A stretch of DNA of 64,000 bases from Cichorium intybus (GCA_023525715.1 CM042009.1:122702819-122766818), one strand, 5' to 3'; positions 46,850-59,814 are shown, counted from the stretch's first letter. The notes: generated by a model not told the origin, from the sequence alone. Numbers and translations are program-made.

Positions 46850-48412
46850 GGGTAAATTGCATAAAAGTCACTAACTTTTTCAATTTTCTCGATTTTGACA
46901 CTGTATTTTTAGTTTTTTGCAATTAAGTCATTATGTTTTCAGAAAATTGCAATTAAGTCATTATGTTTTCCAAAAAGTTGCGAAAATAACCATATGACAG
47001 GATGGCAACAGGTTACCAGGTCATATGGTCAAATTTGCAATTTTTCAGAAAACATAATGACTTAATAGCAAAAATAAAACATAGTGTCAAAATCGAAAAA
47101 TCTGGAAAAGTTAGCCAATTTTATGCAATTTACCCTATGCAATTTATATAACTTAATCACTTTACATGCTCTATACGTGTCCAAAAAATAAAATTGTTGT
47201 TACCTTGTTTTTCCATTTAAAATAATCAAATTTATTATCCTAAAATGGAATTTCAAAAAGATTTAGGATAAATGCATACGAATAACAACTAACTTACATG
47301 CCCTCAGTGTGAATATCCTATTGGGTAATTGGTTATGTAAACAATGTCTTTATATGATGGGTTATAAAAATCTATATTGATGTTCGTTCATTGATTTATA
47401 TAAATGTACAAAAATAAAATAGAATTTTACAATGATACAAAAGCAAAACTTGGTTATTATTTAATAAAATTATTTTAATGTTTATATGTGAATCTTCAGC
47501 AACAATATTGGCCGTGGAATTGTCATGTTATCGTTCCAAAACAGAATACAATTATAAATTACCTAATACAACAAAATTAGGTAAAAATAAAACTTAAATG
47601 GTTAAACATTTACAAAGATAGTTTAAGCTAAGTAGATAAAAAGTTCAATATACTTTTACCATTTTTTCAATCGAGTCCATCAACTTTCTTATTGAAAAAA
47701 AAATATTTGGCAGTACAACCTGTCAAGCTAGTAGTATTTGCATACTCGAAGACATAAAATGCATAATTTTAATCACTAGATTTTTTGAAAGACTTAATCG
47801 CTAAAAATTGTGAAAATAGACAAAATAAAGAAAGGCGCCGTCTTATTCGAAATTAAAGTACTTGTTTTCAATAAAACAAAAAATGTATACTCATTTTCAA
47901 AAAGAAAAAAAACTTAATTTCAATGAAACAAAAAGTATTAAGAGTTTAAACTAGAATTGATTTTAAGTAAAAGAAGGTTTCGTATGCATTTATCCTAAAT
48001 CTTTTTGAAATTCCACTTTTAGGACAATAAATTTGAGTATTTTAAATGGAACAACAAGGTAACAACAAATTTAATTTTTTGGACACGTATGAGGCATGTA
48101 AAGTGATTAAGTTATATAAATTGCATAGGGTAAATTGCATAAAATTCGCTAACTTTTCCAGATTTTTCGATTTTGACACTATGTTTTATTTTTGCTATTA
48201 AGTCATTATGTTTTCTGAAAAATTGCAAATTTGACCATATGACCTGGTAACCTGTTGTCATCCTGTCATATGGTCATTTTCGCAACTTTTTGGAAAACAT
48301 AATGACTTAATTGCAATTTTCTGAAAACATAATGACTTAATTACAAAAACTAAAAATATAGTGTCAAAATCGAGAAAATTAGAAAAGTTAGTGACTTTTA
48401 TGCAATTTACCC
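46850..48412. mobile_element. Foldback MULE-like element with nested palindromes and 9-bp TSD
   Basis: Ends GGGTAAATTGCATAAAAG and its inverse bound an element of 1563 bases. Arms of about 430 bases (46850-47281 and 47980-48412) are inverted copies around a 700-base AT-rich centre. Each arm begins with its own palindrome of about 287 bases (46850-47136 and the mirror). The flanks TTTTTACAA (46841-46849) and TTTTTATAA (48413-48421) match 8 of 9, a Mutator-type target duplication. There is no gene inside. Confidence 0.82.
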
Positions 48413-48520
48413 TTTTTATAATTACTAAATGTTAAATCCAAAAACAAAAAATATTTATATTATAATTTTGACATTTTATAGAAAGACCAAGTATGAAACG
48501 ATAAATTATGATATACTACA

Positions 48521-48926
48521 TTGGTGCAAACGAGCCGAGCCGGTCCCGAGCATGACCAAGCTCGGCTCAGGCTCATTAAGAAATATATACAGGGCTCGGC
48601 TCGTTGCGAGCTTTATTGTTCCAAGCTCGGCTCGGACTCATTAAGAAATATACAGGCTCGGCTCGGCTCGGCTCGGCTCGGCTCGGCTCGGCTCGGCTCG
48701 GCTCGGGCTCGGGCTCGGGCTCGGCCCATTTCTTTCTTGACAACCTAAACGAGCTTAAGCTCGGCTCGAGCTCATTAATAAACTAGTTTTATATTAAGCT
48801 TGTTTAATAAACGAGCCTTATATAAAGCTCGAGCTCGGCTCGGACTCGTTTAAAATCGGTTTCAAGTCGAGCTGATAGCGAGCCTATCCCGGGTAGCTCA
48901 CGAGCCGGCTCGGTTCATTTGCACAA
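48521..48926. mobile_element. hAT-like non-autonomous element with GCTCG subterminal repeats
   Basis: The left end TTGGTGCAAACGAGCCGAGC and the reversed right end TTGTGCAAATGAACCGAGCC are imperfect TIRs of about 22 bases. The inside is packed with GCTCG/CGAGC in both orientations, including a (GGCTC)n run at 48656-48727. hAT elements often carry many short subterminal transposase sites. The target duplication is not clear. Confidence 0.55.
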
Positions 48927-49005
48927 TACATTTATGTTCGTTTAATCCAAGTAAGCAAGTTTTTCATAATGATGATGTACGTTTTCAAAGGTTAAACTAT
49001 ACCCA

Positions 49006-49338
49006 GTGTTCTAAAAGGCGCATCAGGCGTGCCATGGCGTGAGGCGCGACTCCGCCATCCCAAAACCCCTCATGGCAGCGTTGCTAGGCATGGCGCATGC
49101 CAAGACGAGTCATGGCGTGCGATGGCGCATTATTGTTTTTTCATATTTGTTTTGTATTTCTTGATTAAACAATAAAATTTTTAGTTTTTGTTAACTTTTG
49201 TTATTAGTTGTTGATAAAACATTTCTAAAAAGTTGATATAGAAAATTGTCTTGTATAACGTCATGACTTGCCAAGTCGTGTAAAACTTGATGCTTGATAT
49301 TGCCGCCAAGTCACGCCTCGCGCCATTTAGAACCTTGA
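49006..49338. mobile_element. hAT-like MITE with GC-rich ends
   Basis: The left end has GTTCTAAAAGGCGC and the reversed right end has GGTTCTAAATGGCGC. The flanks CTATACCC (48998-49005) and CTACACCC (49339-49346) match 7 of 8, the length expected for hAT. The subterminal DNA repeats GGCG/CATGGCG motifs. It is non-coding. Confidence 0.6.
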
Positions 49339-49868
49339 CTACACCCGATACAATAAGTTAGCTATATGTTGCATTTACAATCATCGGCCACCATTACTAT
49401 TTTGCATCCATCGCTATTGTCGTTTCCAAAAGGACCACCGACCATCGACCACCACCACTATTTTGCTTTGTATTCACTTAGTATATCTTCACAATCCATA
49501 CAAAAATTCAACTCAAAGATGCAAGTTGCTTTCATTTATCTCAATAATCAATGTCGTGTGACTTAATTTAAATAAATCTCACCTTTAGTTTCCTTGTAAT
49601 GACAAAATTCAGTTCACAATCACAAATGGGTATGATTATCTCGGTACTAGCTTCCTAAACCTATAGAAATCACAATAATAGTAAATTAAAACCAAAATTG
49701 GACAAACTCGGATTCTAAAATTAAAACAAAAATCCTAGGAAAAAGTATTTTAAGATCATAAATCAATTAGTGGTTTCCAAATAATGTTAAACATGATGGT
49801 ATACTCTTCTAATCTGCTAGAATGGATGGGGGAAAGTAAATACAAATTAATAGCAGAAAATCACGGTC

Positions 49869-50009
49869 TTTAGAGGCTTTCAATTAATCCTTTCCGGAGA
49901 AATAGATGGTTTTCCTGTACATGCATTTTATTTGGTAGGTAACATCGATGAAGTTACAACGAAGGCTATGAACTTAGAAGTGAAGAGCAATTTGAAGAAA
50001 TTACCTTAA
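49869..50009 (+). pseudogene. atpB: Plastid atpB 3' fragment
   Basis: Reads FRGFQLILSGEIDG, then FYLVGNIDE and NLEVKSNLKK, the C terminus of the ATP synthase CF1 beta subunit. It is open but truncated, with several substitutions. In plastids its stop codon overlaps the atpE start; here that junction has lost bases. Confidence 0.92.
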
Positions 50010-50387
50010 ATCTTTGTGTACTGGCGTTTAGGATTCAAAAGTGAAAGAAATCATTTTATCTACTAAGAGCGGACAAATTTGCGTATTACCAAATCACGCT
50101 CCTATTGCCACAGCATTAGATATAGGTATTTTGAGAATATGCCTTAACGACCAATGGGTAACCATGGCTCTGATGGGTGGTTTTGCTAGAATAGGTAATA
50201 ATGAGATCACTATTTTAGTAAATGATGCAGAGAAAAGTAGTGACATTGATCCACAAGAAGCTCAACGAACTCTTGAAATAAGGGAAGCTACATTGAGAAA
50301 AGTTGAAGAAAATAAACAAACAATTGAGGCAAATCTAGCTCTCGACGGGCTAAGACACGGATAGAGGCTATTAATGCGATTTCATAA
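50003..50387 (+). pseudogene. atpE: Plastid atpE pseudogene
   Basis: Encodes most of the epsilon subunit of CF1 ATP synthase, the inhibitory subunit of the central stalk. The start ATG is lost by a small deletion at about 50002. A second deletion near 50022-50030 shifts the frame, so the readable part begins at 50041 (KEIILSTKSGQICVLPNHAP). It runs well until a further shift at about 50342 in the RRARTR region; the original stop lies at 50385-50387. It cannot give a functional protein. Confidence 0.95.
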
Positions 50388-50609
50388 CCGGTCGGTGCTT
50401 CCGAATAATCATCGATTTATACACCATATATTTGGGTGTTTTGTTTGACTTGATTCTATCGAGTAAATACAAGCAAGCACAATCATATTTTGATGCAACG
50501 AAAAAGAAAATAAATAGAAATAGAAACGATACAAAATCAATATCACTAAAAGAAAATTGGAAATATAAAAACTTATTAGATACCATGGACCACGGTATCT
50601 AATAAGTTC

Positions 50610-50682
50610 TACCTATTATTGGATTTGAACCAATGACTCTTGCCGTATGAAAGCAATACTCTAATCGCTGAGTTAACTAGGT
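50610..50682 (-). tRNA. trnM-CAU: Plastid-derived trnM-CAU copy (elongator type), likely non-functional
   Basis: 73 bases with the anticodon CAT in the loop TTTCATAC, T-arm GGTTCAAATCC and D-arm AACTCAGCGATTAGAG. The acceptor stem has one likely mismatch at pair 6, and the D and variable regions carry changes. It was copied with the plastid fragment; Pol III transcription from the internal boxes cannot be excluded. Confidence 0.9.
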
Positions 50683-52712
50683 CATTCATCTTTAGAAAAC
50701 TATTCACTTTCACCATTATGTTAAAGACAGTTTGGTCCCTTTAGTATAATGTTTGTTTAAGACATGGTCCAAAAACAAATTTTGTAGCTATTTAGATCAT
50801 TATGGTTTTATTTTATTTTGCATTTGCTCCCTCACAATTTTTTCACACACCATAGAGCCCTTACCACACCCTTTACATGGAACATATCCGAAAAAATCAT
50901 TTTGTCAAAGTACGATGATATGTAAGAATTTTTCGTGAAATTCAATGCTAAGAATGATACTATTTTCCATAAAATTTTCCTATAAATGAGCTTTAATATA
51001 CAAAAAATAAAGCTTTTTCAAATCATCTATAAAGAATAAAAAAATCATTTTTGTCAAAGTACGATGCTATTAATGATATTTTTTGCTAAGTTCAATGCTA
51101 TAAACAATATTTTTCCAAAAAACTTGTCTTGTAAATGAGTTTCATTGTACAAAAATAAAACTTTTCCGAATCATCTAAATAGATTTCGAAAAAAGACATT
51201 TTTTTGAAAGTACGATGCTGTTAATAGTTTTTTGGGCGTATAGTTTCTTTTTTCAAAAACATGTCATACTTCAAAAAAACACGTTGTGCATCAACAGATA
51301 ACGTTTACCATTATAAGATATGTATAATGTATTTTGTTTGTTTTGGATAAAAAAAATAAGTGCGTTGTTTTGGAATAAAAATAAATCGGTGTTGTTTTGG
51401 ATTAAAAATAAAATTATGTTATTATTTTAGTTTAAAATACATACACATTGTTTTAGGTAAATCATAAAAGTGCCCATGGAAGTTCATTTCGATTTTGGGT
51501 TAAAAATAAAATTAAGCATTTAAAAAAACAAGTAAAGAACTATTTTGTATTTTGTTTGTTTTGGATAAAAAAAAATAAGTGCGTTGTTTTGGAATAAAAA
51601 TAAATCGGTGTGGTTTTGGATTAAAAATAAAATTATGTTATTATTTTAGTTTAAAATACATACACATTGTTTTAGGTAAATCATAAAAGTGCGCATGGAA
51701 GTTCATTTCGATTTTGGGTTAAAAATAAAATTAAGCATTTAAAAAAACAAGTAAAGAACTATTTTCATTTAAAATTAAAGGTAAATTATTTCTTTTAATT
51801 AAAGATAAAAATAAATTATATTATTTTAGAAAGAAAAATATGTGTTTGTTTTTTAGCTTAAAATAAAAAAAAAGTAAATTATAGAAATGCTCCTTGTGGT
51901 TATGCGGTGGTTTTGGAGTTTGTTTCTTATTTTTTTTTTTTCAAATTGAATGTAAACCATTCACGTGTTCTATTTAACTGAATTTTTTTCGCTAGCAAAT
52001 GTAAAAAGAAAACATTTTTTCTTTGGAAAATGGTAATACGTTATTCGGCAATTGTTTAATCTCTTTTTTAGTAACATTTTTTCCTAAGTCGACTTAAAAA
52101 TGAAAGGAGGAAAAAATCTTGCATTTGGTAATGTTTAGTTGAGAAACCAAAAAAACAAACAAAAGGAAACTACACAATAGAAAATTGAATTACACAAACA
52201 TAAAACGCAATCAAATGAACGTTGATAACCTAAAGGCTAGTCACAAGTGAAGAAATGGTTCAACAAAAACTTGATTATAAACCTAAAGCAACAAAATTCA
52301 TAATGGAACTAAGACTAAGAAATAGATCGATCATAGTTACTTACAAGATTGAAATGAATTACAAAATCTTTTATAACAAAGAACCACAAACTCCAAAAAT
52401 GGAGTACATCAGCATAGATTGAAATTAAAGTATAATCATTACATGAGTTAAAACACGTAAATTAACCAAACTATAGTACTTAACATTAGTGATTGGTATG
52501 GCATGTTGCTTTAAAAAATAAATTACAACCATGGTAGTAACAGATTTTAAGCAAGCTTGTGACATTCCCTAGAAAGAACTTGAAAACGCCGCCCCATACA
52601 CAAATTATTCTCAGCACATTAGATGTCAGCACATAAGATGTCATTGTCTGGAGATTATTATGTTTTTGAAAACCGGAGACCGGCTGGTTGAATCGGAATC
52701 GGTCTACTTAGC
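50683..52712. other. Gene-free AT-rich spacer with a 218-bp tandem duplication
   Basis: No domain was recognised. 51331-51548 is repeated almost exactly at 51549-51766. Short phrases such as 'gtaaattatagaaatgctccttgtgg' (51865-51891) resemble ends of MULE-like foldback elements, so part of this may be one whose partner end I could not find. Confidence 0.5.
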
Positions 52713-54278
52713 TGTAACGCCCTGATTTTCATTCACTGTAAATGGTGTAATATTTTATAAAACTTAATGTTGAAAATCTCATAATTCAAAAACCGTGTTT
52801 CTTTATAGACAAAATGTCAATTTTAAAAAACTTTTCTCATGACCTCGTGTCAAGTCTTAAAATTTCGGTCCCAACAAAAGAATTAAGTTGTACAAATGTT
52901 TGAACAACAACGGGGGTTACAACTTCCTACCAAACTAAATCATAGAAAGAAAGTTAGGATTACAAACCAGGATATCAGCCAAGGTTTACTCCATCTAAGA
53001 TCCCAATTTCCTCGGGTTCTATCACTCGTATCTAGAACCTGGGATACATGGCATAAAATAAATACGTAAGACGAAAACGTCTCGTGAGCTACATTGGTTT
53101 GGACACAAAACATTTATAATCATAACTTAGTCATTTTCAAAACCTTTATAAACCAATCATATAATGACACTTGCTGTCAAACCTTTCATAACAACATGTA
53201 AGGATATTTTACTTTCAAAGTCTTTCAAATAATCATGTAAGAAAGCTACTCACATAAAACTTTTCTTTTTCTTTCCTGTAGCTTGACATGTAAGAAAGCT
53301 ACTCACATAAAACTTTTCTTTTTCTTTCCTGTAGCTTGACTGGCATTCGAACATAATTGGATTTTTATACTTAGGGCCTTAATCACTCTTGGTGATACCC
53401 CAAGTCTATACTGAGATGATAAGAACATAATCAACCCACCTCAACATCTTATCACATGCTTTGACTGGTATCTCAACATGCTTTCTTTTTATACTTAGGG
53501 CATTAATCACTCTTGGTGATACCCCAAGTCTATACCAGAATGGAGAGAACTTGATCAATCCATCCTGGCCTCATTAGCTTAGGACATCTACTTCGTGAAG
53601 GGAGTGGTACCATCCCAGTAGATTTCTCTATAGTCCCCTTCGAGAACATCATTGCCCAGGCCAAACATTATATTTTCATACACATTACTTTTGCATTACA
53701 TTTCTTTACTTGCATCAAATACCGGTCATTCATAAACATAACATTGCTAGTCATCAAAACATTCATCCACAAATACATTAAGGATAGATGCCAAAACTTT
53801 CTTTCATAACATTCGTAAGGCTAGATGTCAAAACATACTTTCAAATCATTATGGCTTGACGCCAAAACATACTTTCAAATCATTATGGCTTGATGCCAAA
53901 ACATACTTTCAAATCATTGTGGCTTGATGCCAAACATACTTTCAGATCATTATGGCATGATGCCAAAACTTACTTTCATAAAACATTCTTTCATAAATGT
54001 GATATAAGACTTTCATAAACATGACATAAGTCAAAAGACTTGCATTTCATTTCATATTTTAAAAGTCACATAAGGATTTATAAATACTTTGCCATGTATC
54101 CCATAGTTGGAAAATGCCACATGTACTCACCTTAGTAGCTAGGTACGTTTAGCTACAATAATCCCTATAACTCTAGCCTTTCGTTGCTTCCAAGCGTCCT
54201 TCAATCTCTATTAATTTTCAATAGAATCTTAGAACTTATTAGAAAACTAATCATTCACCATTCTTCCAATCATTCTTG
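52713..54278 (-). mobile_element. Large LTR (related to 31531-33958), left part, split by a later insertion
   Basis: Starts TGTAACGCCC and shares with the LTR at 31531 the hairpin block CGTAAGAC..GTCTCGTGAG (53071-53095) and the phrase 'acttcgtga...ggtaccatc.cagtag' (about 53590-53621). Internal repeats: a 57-bp tandem duplication (53231-53343), a 115-bp duplication (about 53365-53540) and a 34-bp minisatellite (53818-53975). The sequence continues at 62352 after the inserted element. No coding domain. Confidence 0.55.
53818..53975. repeat. 34-bp minisatellite, about five copies
   Basis: The unit 'gcttgatgccaaaacatac' plus 'tttcaaatcattatg' repeats with few changes. Confidence 0.92.
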
Positions 54279-54656
54279 TGTAGGTCCCGTATTCGATTCA
54301 AGACGATATCAATCATATAATAGTTCAATTGGTGCGGAAATCCAATTGAACCTTAATCAAGAAAATAAGAACAAGATGAAGTAAAGATGAATCCAATGAT
54401 CAAATGCACTCGTTTGTATTGATTGGAAACGACTAGTACAATGATCAATTACCACACATGTAACACGAATTCTCCTAGCACCCTCACACTTGTTTTCAGC
54501 CAAGCAACCCTCAAACATGCCTAATTACAGCTATTTATACTAACCAGACAAACCTAGCCCATTACATGTTAAGCCCAAACACACAACTAGCCTAACAAGG
54601 CCAAAACACTTAAAGACAAATAATGAAAGCATAAACCACCAAAATAGGGCCCAACA
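54279..54656 (-). repeat. 3' LTR of the 8.07-kb element
   Basis: Minus-strand TGTTGGGCCC to GGGACCTACA, 378 bases, paired with 61969-62346. Confidence 0.97.
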
Positions 54657-54812
54657 ATATCCCCCTTGGTTTATTGCTTTCTTTTCTTTTAAATATCGAG
54701 GTCCATAAGATCCATATATGCTCATGCCAATACTCCAGCCAAATAACCTCTTTCAGAAATCCTTATAGCAGTTCCAGTGAACGGCTTAGCAGAAACTTCA
54801 AACAGATGATTC

Positions 54813-57330
54813 TCACATAATTTGTGTACTAGCAAGCTTCTTGATGTCATGCTCACCGAACATTAGCAAATCTTTTGGCTCAATCAGACGAATCTGATTA
54901 TCTCCAAGCTTGATCACAGCAGTGTGAGATGTGGGGTCAAATGCCCAAAACTCCATGTTGTGAAGAGAACCATCTGGGAGCGGTTTGGCTATGGGAGTGG
55001 CCTTGAGTTTGTCAGTAGCAGGCCGGTAAACATTCTCGATCCATTTTCCTGTATGCGAATCTCTGACACCCTTGAGCTTCTTGGTAAATGATTTGGCAGT
55101 CTTCATTCCCTTGATGTCGTTCTTCACTTGAATTTCTAAGAACCTTTTGAATTTCCAGGCCTCTGGTTCTTTAGATGGATTGTGGAAGGGAGCATTAGAC
55201 AACTCCGTCAAGTCCACCCTAGTCCATGATGTGAACTTGATGGGCTTGTCATAGTATTCAACTTTGTCAGTATTCCTCTTCACCTACCACAACTTCTTAT
55301 CACCATCATATCCCCAAAATTTTATGCCTGGACGATATCCATACTTGTGGGAGAACCGTTCCTGCAAATCAGCAACAAACATCACCAGTTCGTCGTTTTC
55401 AAGCGCGTGTTGATCAGTGTTTGCTCTGACAAGTGTATCTCCCCTTTTAGCCTTATAAAGCTCTCTCTGTCTTTGAACTTCTCTCCTTTCCTTGAACTTC
55501 TCTCCTTTCCTTGGCAGTATGAGGACCAGTGGACATGTAATCATCAATGTTAACACTGGAGCCAGGAGTAAATGGTCTAGAACTAGAAGCGGCAGCAGAT
55601 CTGGAACCAGAGGCGGTAGCAGCTCTGTTCTCTTCAACATCATGAGCAAAGAAATCAGCACTGAATCTTTATGTTAACCACTGCTTCAGGTCAAAGAATA
55701 AGGTAGACACTCCTCCCAGATTTGCCTCAACCTGAAAGATCTTTTTGTCTTTGTCAGCATTTTCTTTCTCAAGATCTGAGACTCTGACGTCGAGGTTGCC
55801 AATCAACAAATCTTTCTCAGTGGACTTTTGTTCAAGTTCAAAGACTCGGTTCTGCAAGGAAACCACATCGACAAACTCAGACTCGAACATTATGTTCTTG
55901 CCCTTTGATGCGTCCACAGGAGGTGGATTGGAAGAACTTCCACCGGCTTGAAGTTCAGTGGTTGGCACCACTACCTCTTCAACAGCCTGCTCATACACAA
56001 CTTCTCGAATTAGGCTTTGATAGTCCAAATCCATTCGGTTGGAATCCAACATTGGACTGTGAACCTCTGGAAAAACTAGGCTCGGGTTTTCATGGATAAT
56101 AGGGCTCTAAACTTCAGGAATGACTGGGCTTGGATCTACACAAACTGTAGGGCTTGTATCAGTTTTAGCGGGCATGGATGTAGTAGCAGGAGTATCTTTG
56201 GAAGTCTCTGGGCAGTAGACTCCTGGTCATGGATCCAGTCTTCTTCTTTTCTTTTGAACAAGATTGGCGGTAGGATCTTCTGATTCACTTTCAATGGGCT
56301 CAGCAGTAGCAGCATCAACTTGTTGTGGAGGAATCAACACAGTTGGCTAAGGGGTTTCTGTCTCTGTTTCATCTTCATCTCCCGAAGGGCCGAACACACT
56401 TGCCATCAGGTCATCGAACTCTTTCATGGTAAGCTCGAACTTTTCTTCTTCTTGACTCTCTTCATCATCAACAATATTTATGATCTCTTCATATCCAAAC
56501 ACAAGCTTAGCTTTAACTCTCTCTACCTCCGCATCTGGTACAGCAGATGCTTCTGGAGTTTCTTCTGTATCAACAAAATGACCAAATTTCACCGGTTCCC
56601 TCAGTCCCATGTAACCAGTTGAATTCTTTCTCACTTGCTTCATCAGGCTGAAGGTATTGGGACCCAAGGTCTTGAGATCAAGGGTATTGGCTGTCTTCTA
56701 AAGTTGGGGATATCTTTCGCTGAAGATCTCTTGCAAAAAGAGAGGGTACATCAGAAAAAGATCCTTCTTCATTCGCTGCAGGTTGCTCTGCATCTCTTTA
56801 AACACGTATCCAGATTAATTGTACTCCCAGTCCAAGGCTAAAGACACGATGGCAGAAGTAGCAACTTGGCTAATCTCGTCAGACCCTCCCTTTCGTCCAG
56901 ACACACAGAGTACAAATATGTGTGCAAGAAACCTCCAGAACGGCGGAAGCATCTTCTTCAAAGTAAGAGGATAAGCCCCTTTATAGCACAGCTCAACGAG
57001 GCCATCATTTACTTTGTTAACTGGGTATTCAGTAGGGAACCCTGGCTTGTCACCGAATTCATGGACTTCCCGGATAACTTGTTCAGAAATTACAACATGC
57101 ATGCCTTGCACGGTTGATTTGATTATGACTGCATCTTCTCCTTCTTTGCTGACAGCAGCACCTTTCCAGAAAACATTAATAAGGTCTTTACAGATGACTG
57201 GATTAACGTGCAATGCGTGAGAAATGCGGCAATTGTTTAGACCGTTGATGATTGATTGACTGGATCCATCAGATAACCGGTAATGTTGTGAGAGTCCACG
57301 TGCTTCAAATAATTTGATTCAGCAGCCATT
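54813..57330 (-). pseudogene. Additional ORF (aORF) of the element, frameshifted
   Basis: From ATG 57330 (MAAESNYLKHVDSHNITGYL) the coding run continues, after a frameshift near 57240, through 57213-56815 (LINVFWKGAA, YPLTLKKMLPPFWRFLAHIF). It goes on to an acidic part (56667-56347), a coiled-coil-like part (56052-55669, VFELEQKS...ADKDKKIFQ) and two C-terminal parts (55661-55284 and 55283-54813, ERFSHKYGYRPGIKFWGYDG and LPDGSLHNMEFWAFDP). The pieces lie in different frames with short gaps, so the gene is broken. It resembles, from memory, a long plant retrotransposon protein of unknown function placed between pol and the 3' LTR. No enzymatic motif. Confidence 0.65.
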
Positions 57331-59800
57331 GATCTGCATAAAGCTAGCCAAGTGAGAAAATATTTCGCACTAATTTAAGTTAATTCACGTCTCTTGATAA
57401 AATAATTTTTCTGGGATTAATTAACAGTGTTATGGTTAAGAAATTAATTTCGTCAAAATTTTAAATGTAAATTTCAAATTAATTTCAAAAACTTAATCCC
57501 AAAAAAATTATTTAATTGATTTCGGTCCATAATGTGCGAGACACAAGGTCCAATGGGTTGATTTCGGCCCAAAGGGAACTAATTCGGTCCATCACGTGGA
57601 TTTCGGCCCACTAAGACCGAAATCGGTCCAGGGGGTCGGGTTTTGCTAAACCAATTGAAGCGAAGCGGGTCAAATCGGGATTTCGGTCCGGATGTGTGAT
57701 TTCGGTCGGTACGGATCGGGTCAAGGGGCATTTTTGGTCCGACCCGGATCCAACCGATAACCCGGTTAGGGTCGATGATGTCATTTAGGTGAAAACCCTC
57801 GATTTTGGTACCGAACCCCCGAAATCGACCTCGAAACCTGCAAAATTCCAAAAAACGAACCGACCAAGCACATTATCGAGATCATTAGTGTGTTTTGAGC
57901 AAGAAAAACCAACATTTCGTCGGTTGAATTCACGAAAAACGAGAGGAAGACATGAGTTTGCGAGAGAGAGGAAGGGGGACGGCGACTTTAGGGTTTGTAA
58001 AGGAGAGAATGATGAGGCGGAGGAGGGTTATAAACCCCGAAAACCACAAATGGGCTGAGGGGTTTTTGGCCCAAGGCCCACCGAAATCCAAACAACCCAA
58101 AAACCGATTTCAGTACGATCCGGTACAAAAATAAAACGTTTTTGAGATTTAAATTCGTGACAAAATTTTAAAATAAAATGAAAAATAAAATTAAAATAAT
58201 AAAAATTAAAATAACATAAAATCACATGAGAATTTTAGAAATATTTAATTTTTTATTTGTTTTTCGTATTTTTAATTTTTTATTTTATTTTCGCATTTTT
58301 AAATTTTTATTTGATTTTCGCATTTTTTAAATTTCTCCCTTAAATCAAAGATTTACAAAATTTTTGATTTTCAAAAAAAAAATAAAAACGTAAAAAAAAT
58401 GAACAGCGATTTAATTTGGCAATTTGTGCAAACCACAGTCCAGATAATCCTACCAAATTTTAAAATTCGTCCCACGATTGGTTGATATTTTCAGGATAGG
58501 CTTACGTTTTTCATCGCAATTAAAACTCACACAGTCACATTACAAAACAAGTGTTGTTAAAATAGTACATATACAATTTAGAATTTATAGAAGGATATGA
58601 ACAGTTATTGTGTCGAAAGAATCGCCAACCCGGATAAATATCTTAAAATTGTTTCATTTTGAAACATTTTTCCAGTTTCTTCACTTTGAGTGAAAAGTTT
58701 TATCTTGAGAATCGATCTCTCAACAGAATTTTCATAACATACACAGGTTATCTCCCATTTCTAATCGAGAAACTCTTTGGTTAACTGACTCTTTTCCCTA
58801 AGCCTATGTTCCTTTTTAGTCCTCGCTCTTACATGTTTTCCTTATTCTTTTACCTTGTGCAACTTTGGCATCTTTTAAGAAGATTTACACAATTTTCATT
58901 GCTGCTTCTTTTGTGCATCATTGGCATCTTTTAGAGGAGTTCTTATACAATTTTCATTGCTGCTCCTTAGGCTTTAAACATGTGAGCGCATTGGCCTCTT
59001 TTAGGGTCTCTAGATGGGCTGATTTAGTGCCTCTTTTCATTTAATCCTAATGACCCTTCTGACATGTGGACACATTGGCCTCTTTTAGCCTAATCCACAC
59101 ACTATTTTAGTGTGGGTTTTGACATTTGGACATACTCAGTAGACCAACATAGTATACTAAAAGTTTCTCTCAGACCCAAACCTTTGGGAAAGCCAGGTTT
59201 GATAAACCATGTATCTAGAGAAAACTGGGTAGACACTGTTTCTCAGAAAAAAAAAACATTTCAACAACATGAAGTATAATGAGCTATTAAGCGCATTTGT
59301 GACAGTACACAAACCAGATAGGCGACCACAATAAACATTCATAGTCCTTAAACAAACACTAATCCTTCTATGTATCATTTCAATTTCAGTTATTTCATTT
59401 TGCAACATATATGAATCCTATTTGACTTGAAAACAACTATAGTTATCTTCATGAATATCATTTACCAAGCAAGGACAAGCTGACAATTAAAGCAAGATTG
59501 GACGATGTGCAGCACAAAATTTTAATTTCATTTTCTAATTTTTATGTGATTTTCATTTCAGAAATACATGAAAAGATATTATTTTTGAAATTTCAAATTT
59601 TATAATTTTTTTTAATTTTGTTTTTGGATTTTAAGAAAACATCTCTCCCCCTGAAATTGTGCATAGAAGAGAGATAAAAATGAACAAAATAGAAATTTGT
59701 CACGAAATAAAATCAGGAAACATTCTATAAGCACACCAGACCAAACTCAGATAGATAAGATTAGAAAGATCAAACCGTATATCTACAATTGTAGAGCCTT
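57331..59800. other. Non-coding interior of the 8.07-kb element
   Basis: No pol domain on either strand. 57520-57760 repeats 'atttcggtcc/atttcggccc' many times. 58867-58975 has a tandem 'ggcatcttttag...attttcattgctgct' duplication. Short frames at 57579-58134 come from the repeats. Confidence 0.55.
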
Positions 59801-59814
59801 GAAGAATTGGCCAT

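Larger units (their letters stand above)
49868..50682 (+). other. Nuclear plastid DNA insertion (NUPT): atpB end, atpE, trnM
   Basis: Gene order and orientation are exactly those of a chloroplast genome: 3' end of atpB, overlapping atpE, then trnM-CAU on the opposite strand. Small indels and substitutions show it has decayed in the nucleus. The plastid spacer between atpE and trnM (50388-50609) is also kept. Confidence 0.95.

Noticed and set aside
49868..50682. Evidence that the window is chloroplast DNA
   Set aside because: Only 815 bases are plastid-like, they carry frame-breaking indels, and they sit between hAT-like elements and nuclear LTRs.
57579..58134. Proline/arginine-rich frames as a gene
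   Set aside because: They follow the repeated ATTTCGGTCC units inside a pol-less retrotransposon and look like no known domain.
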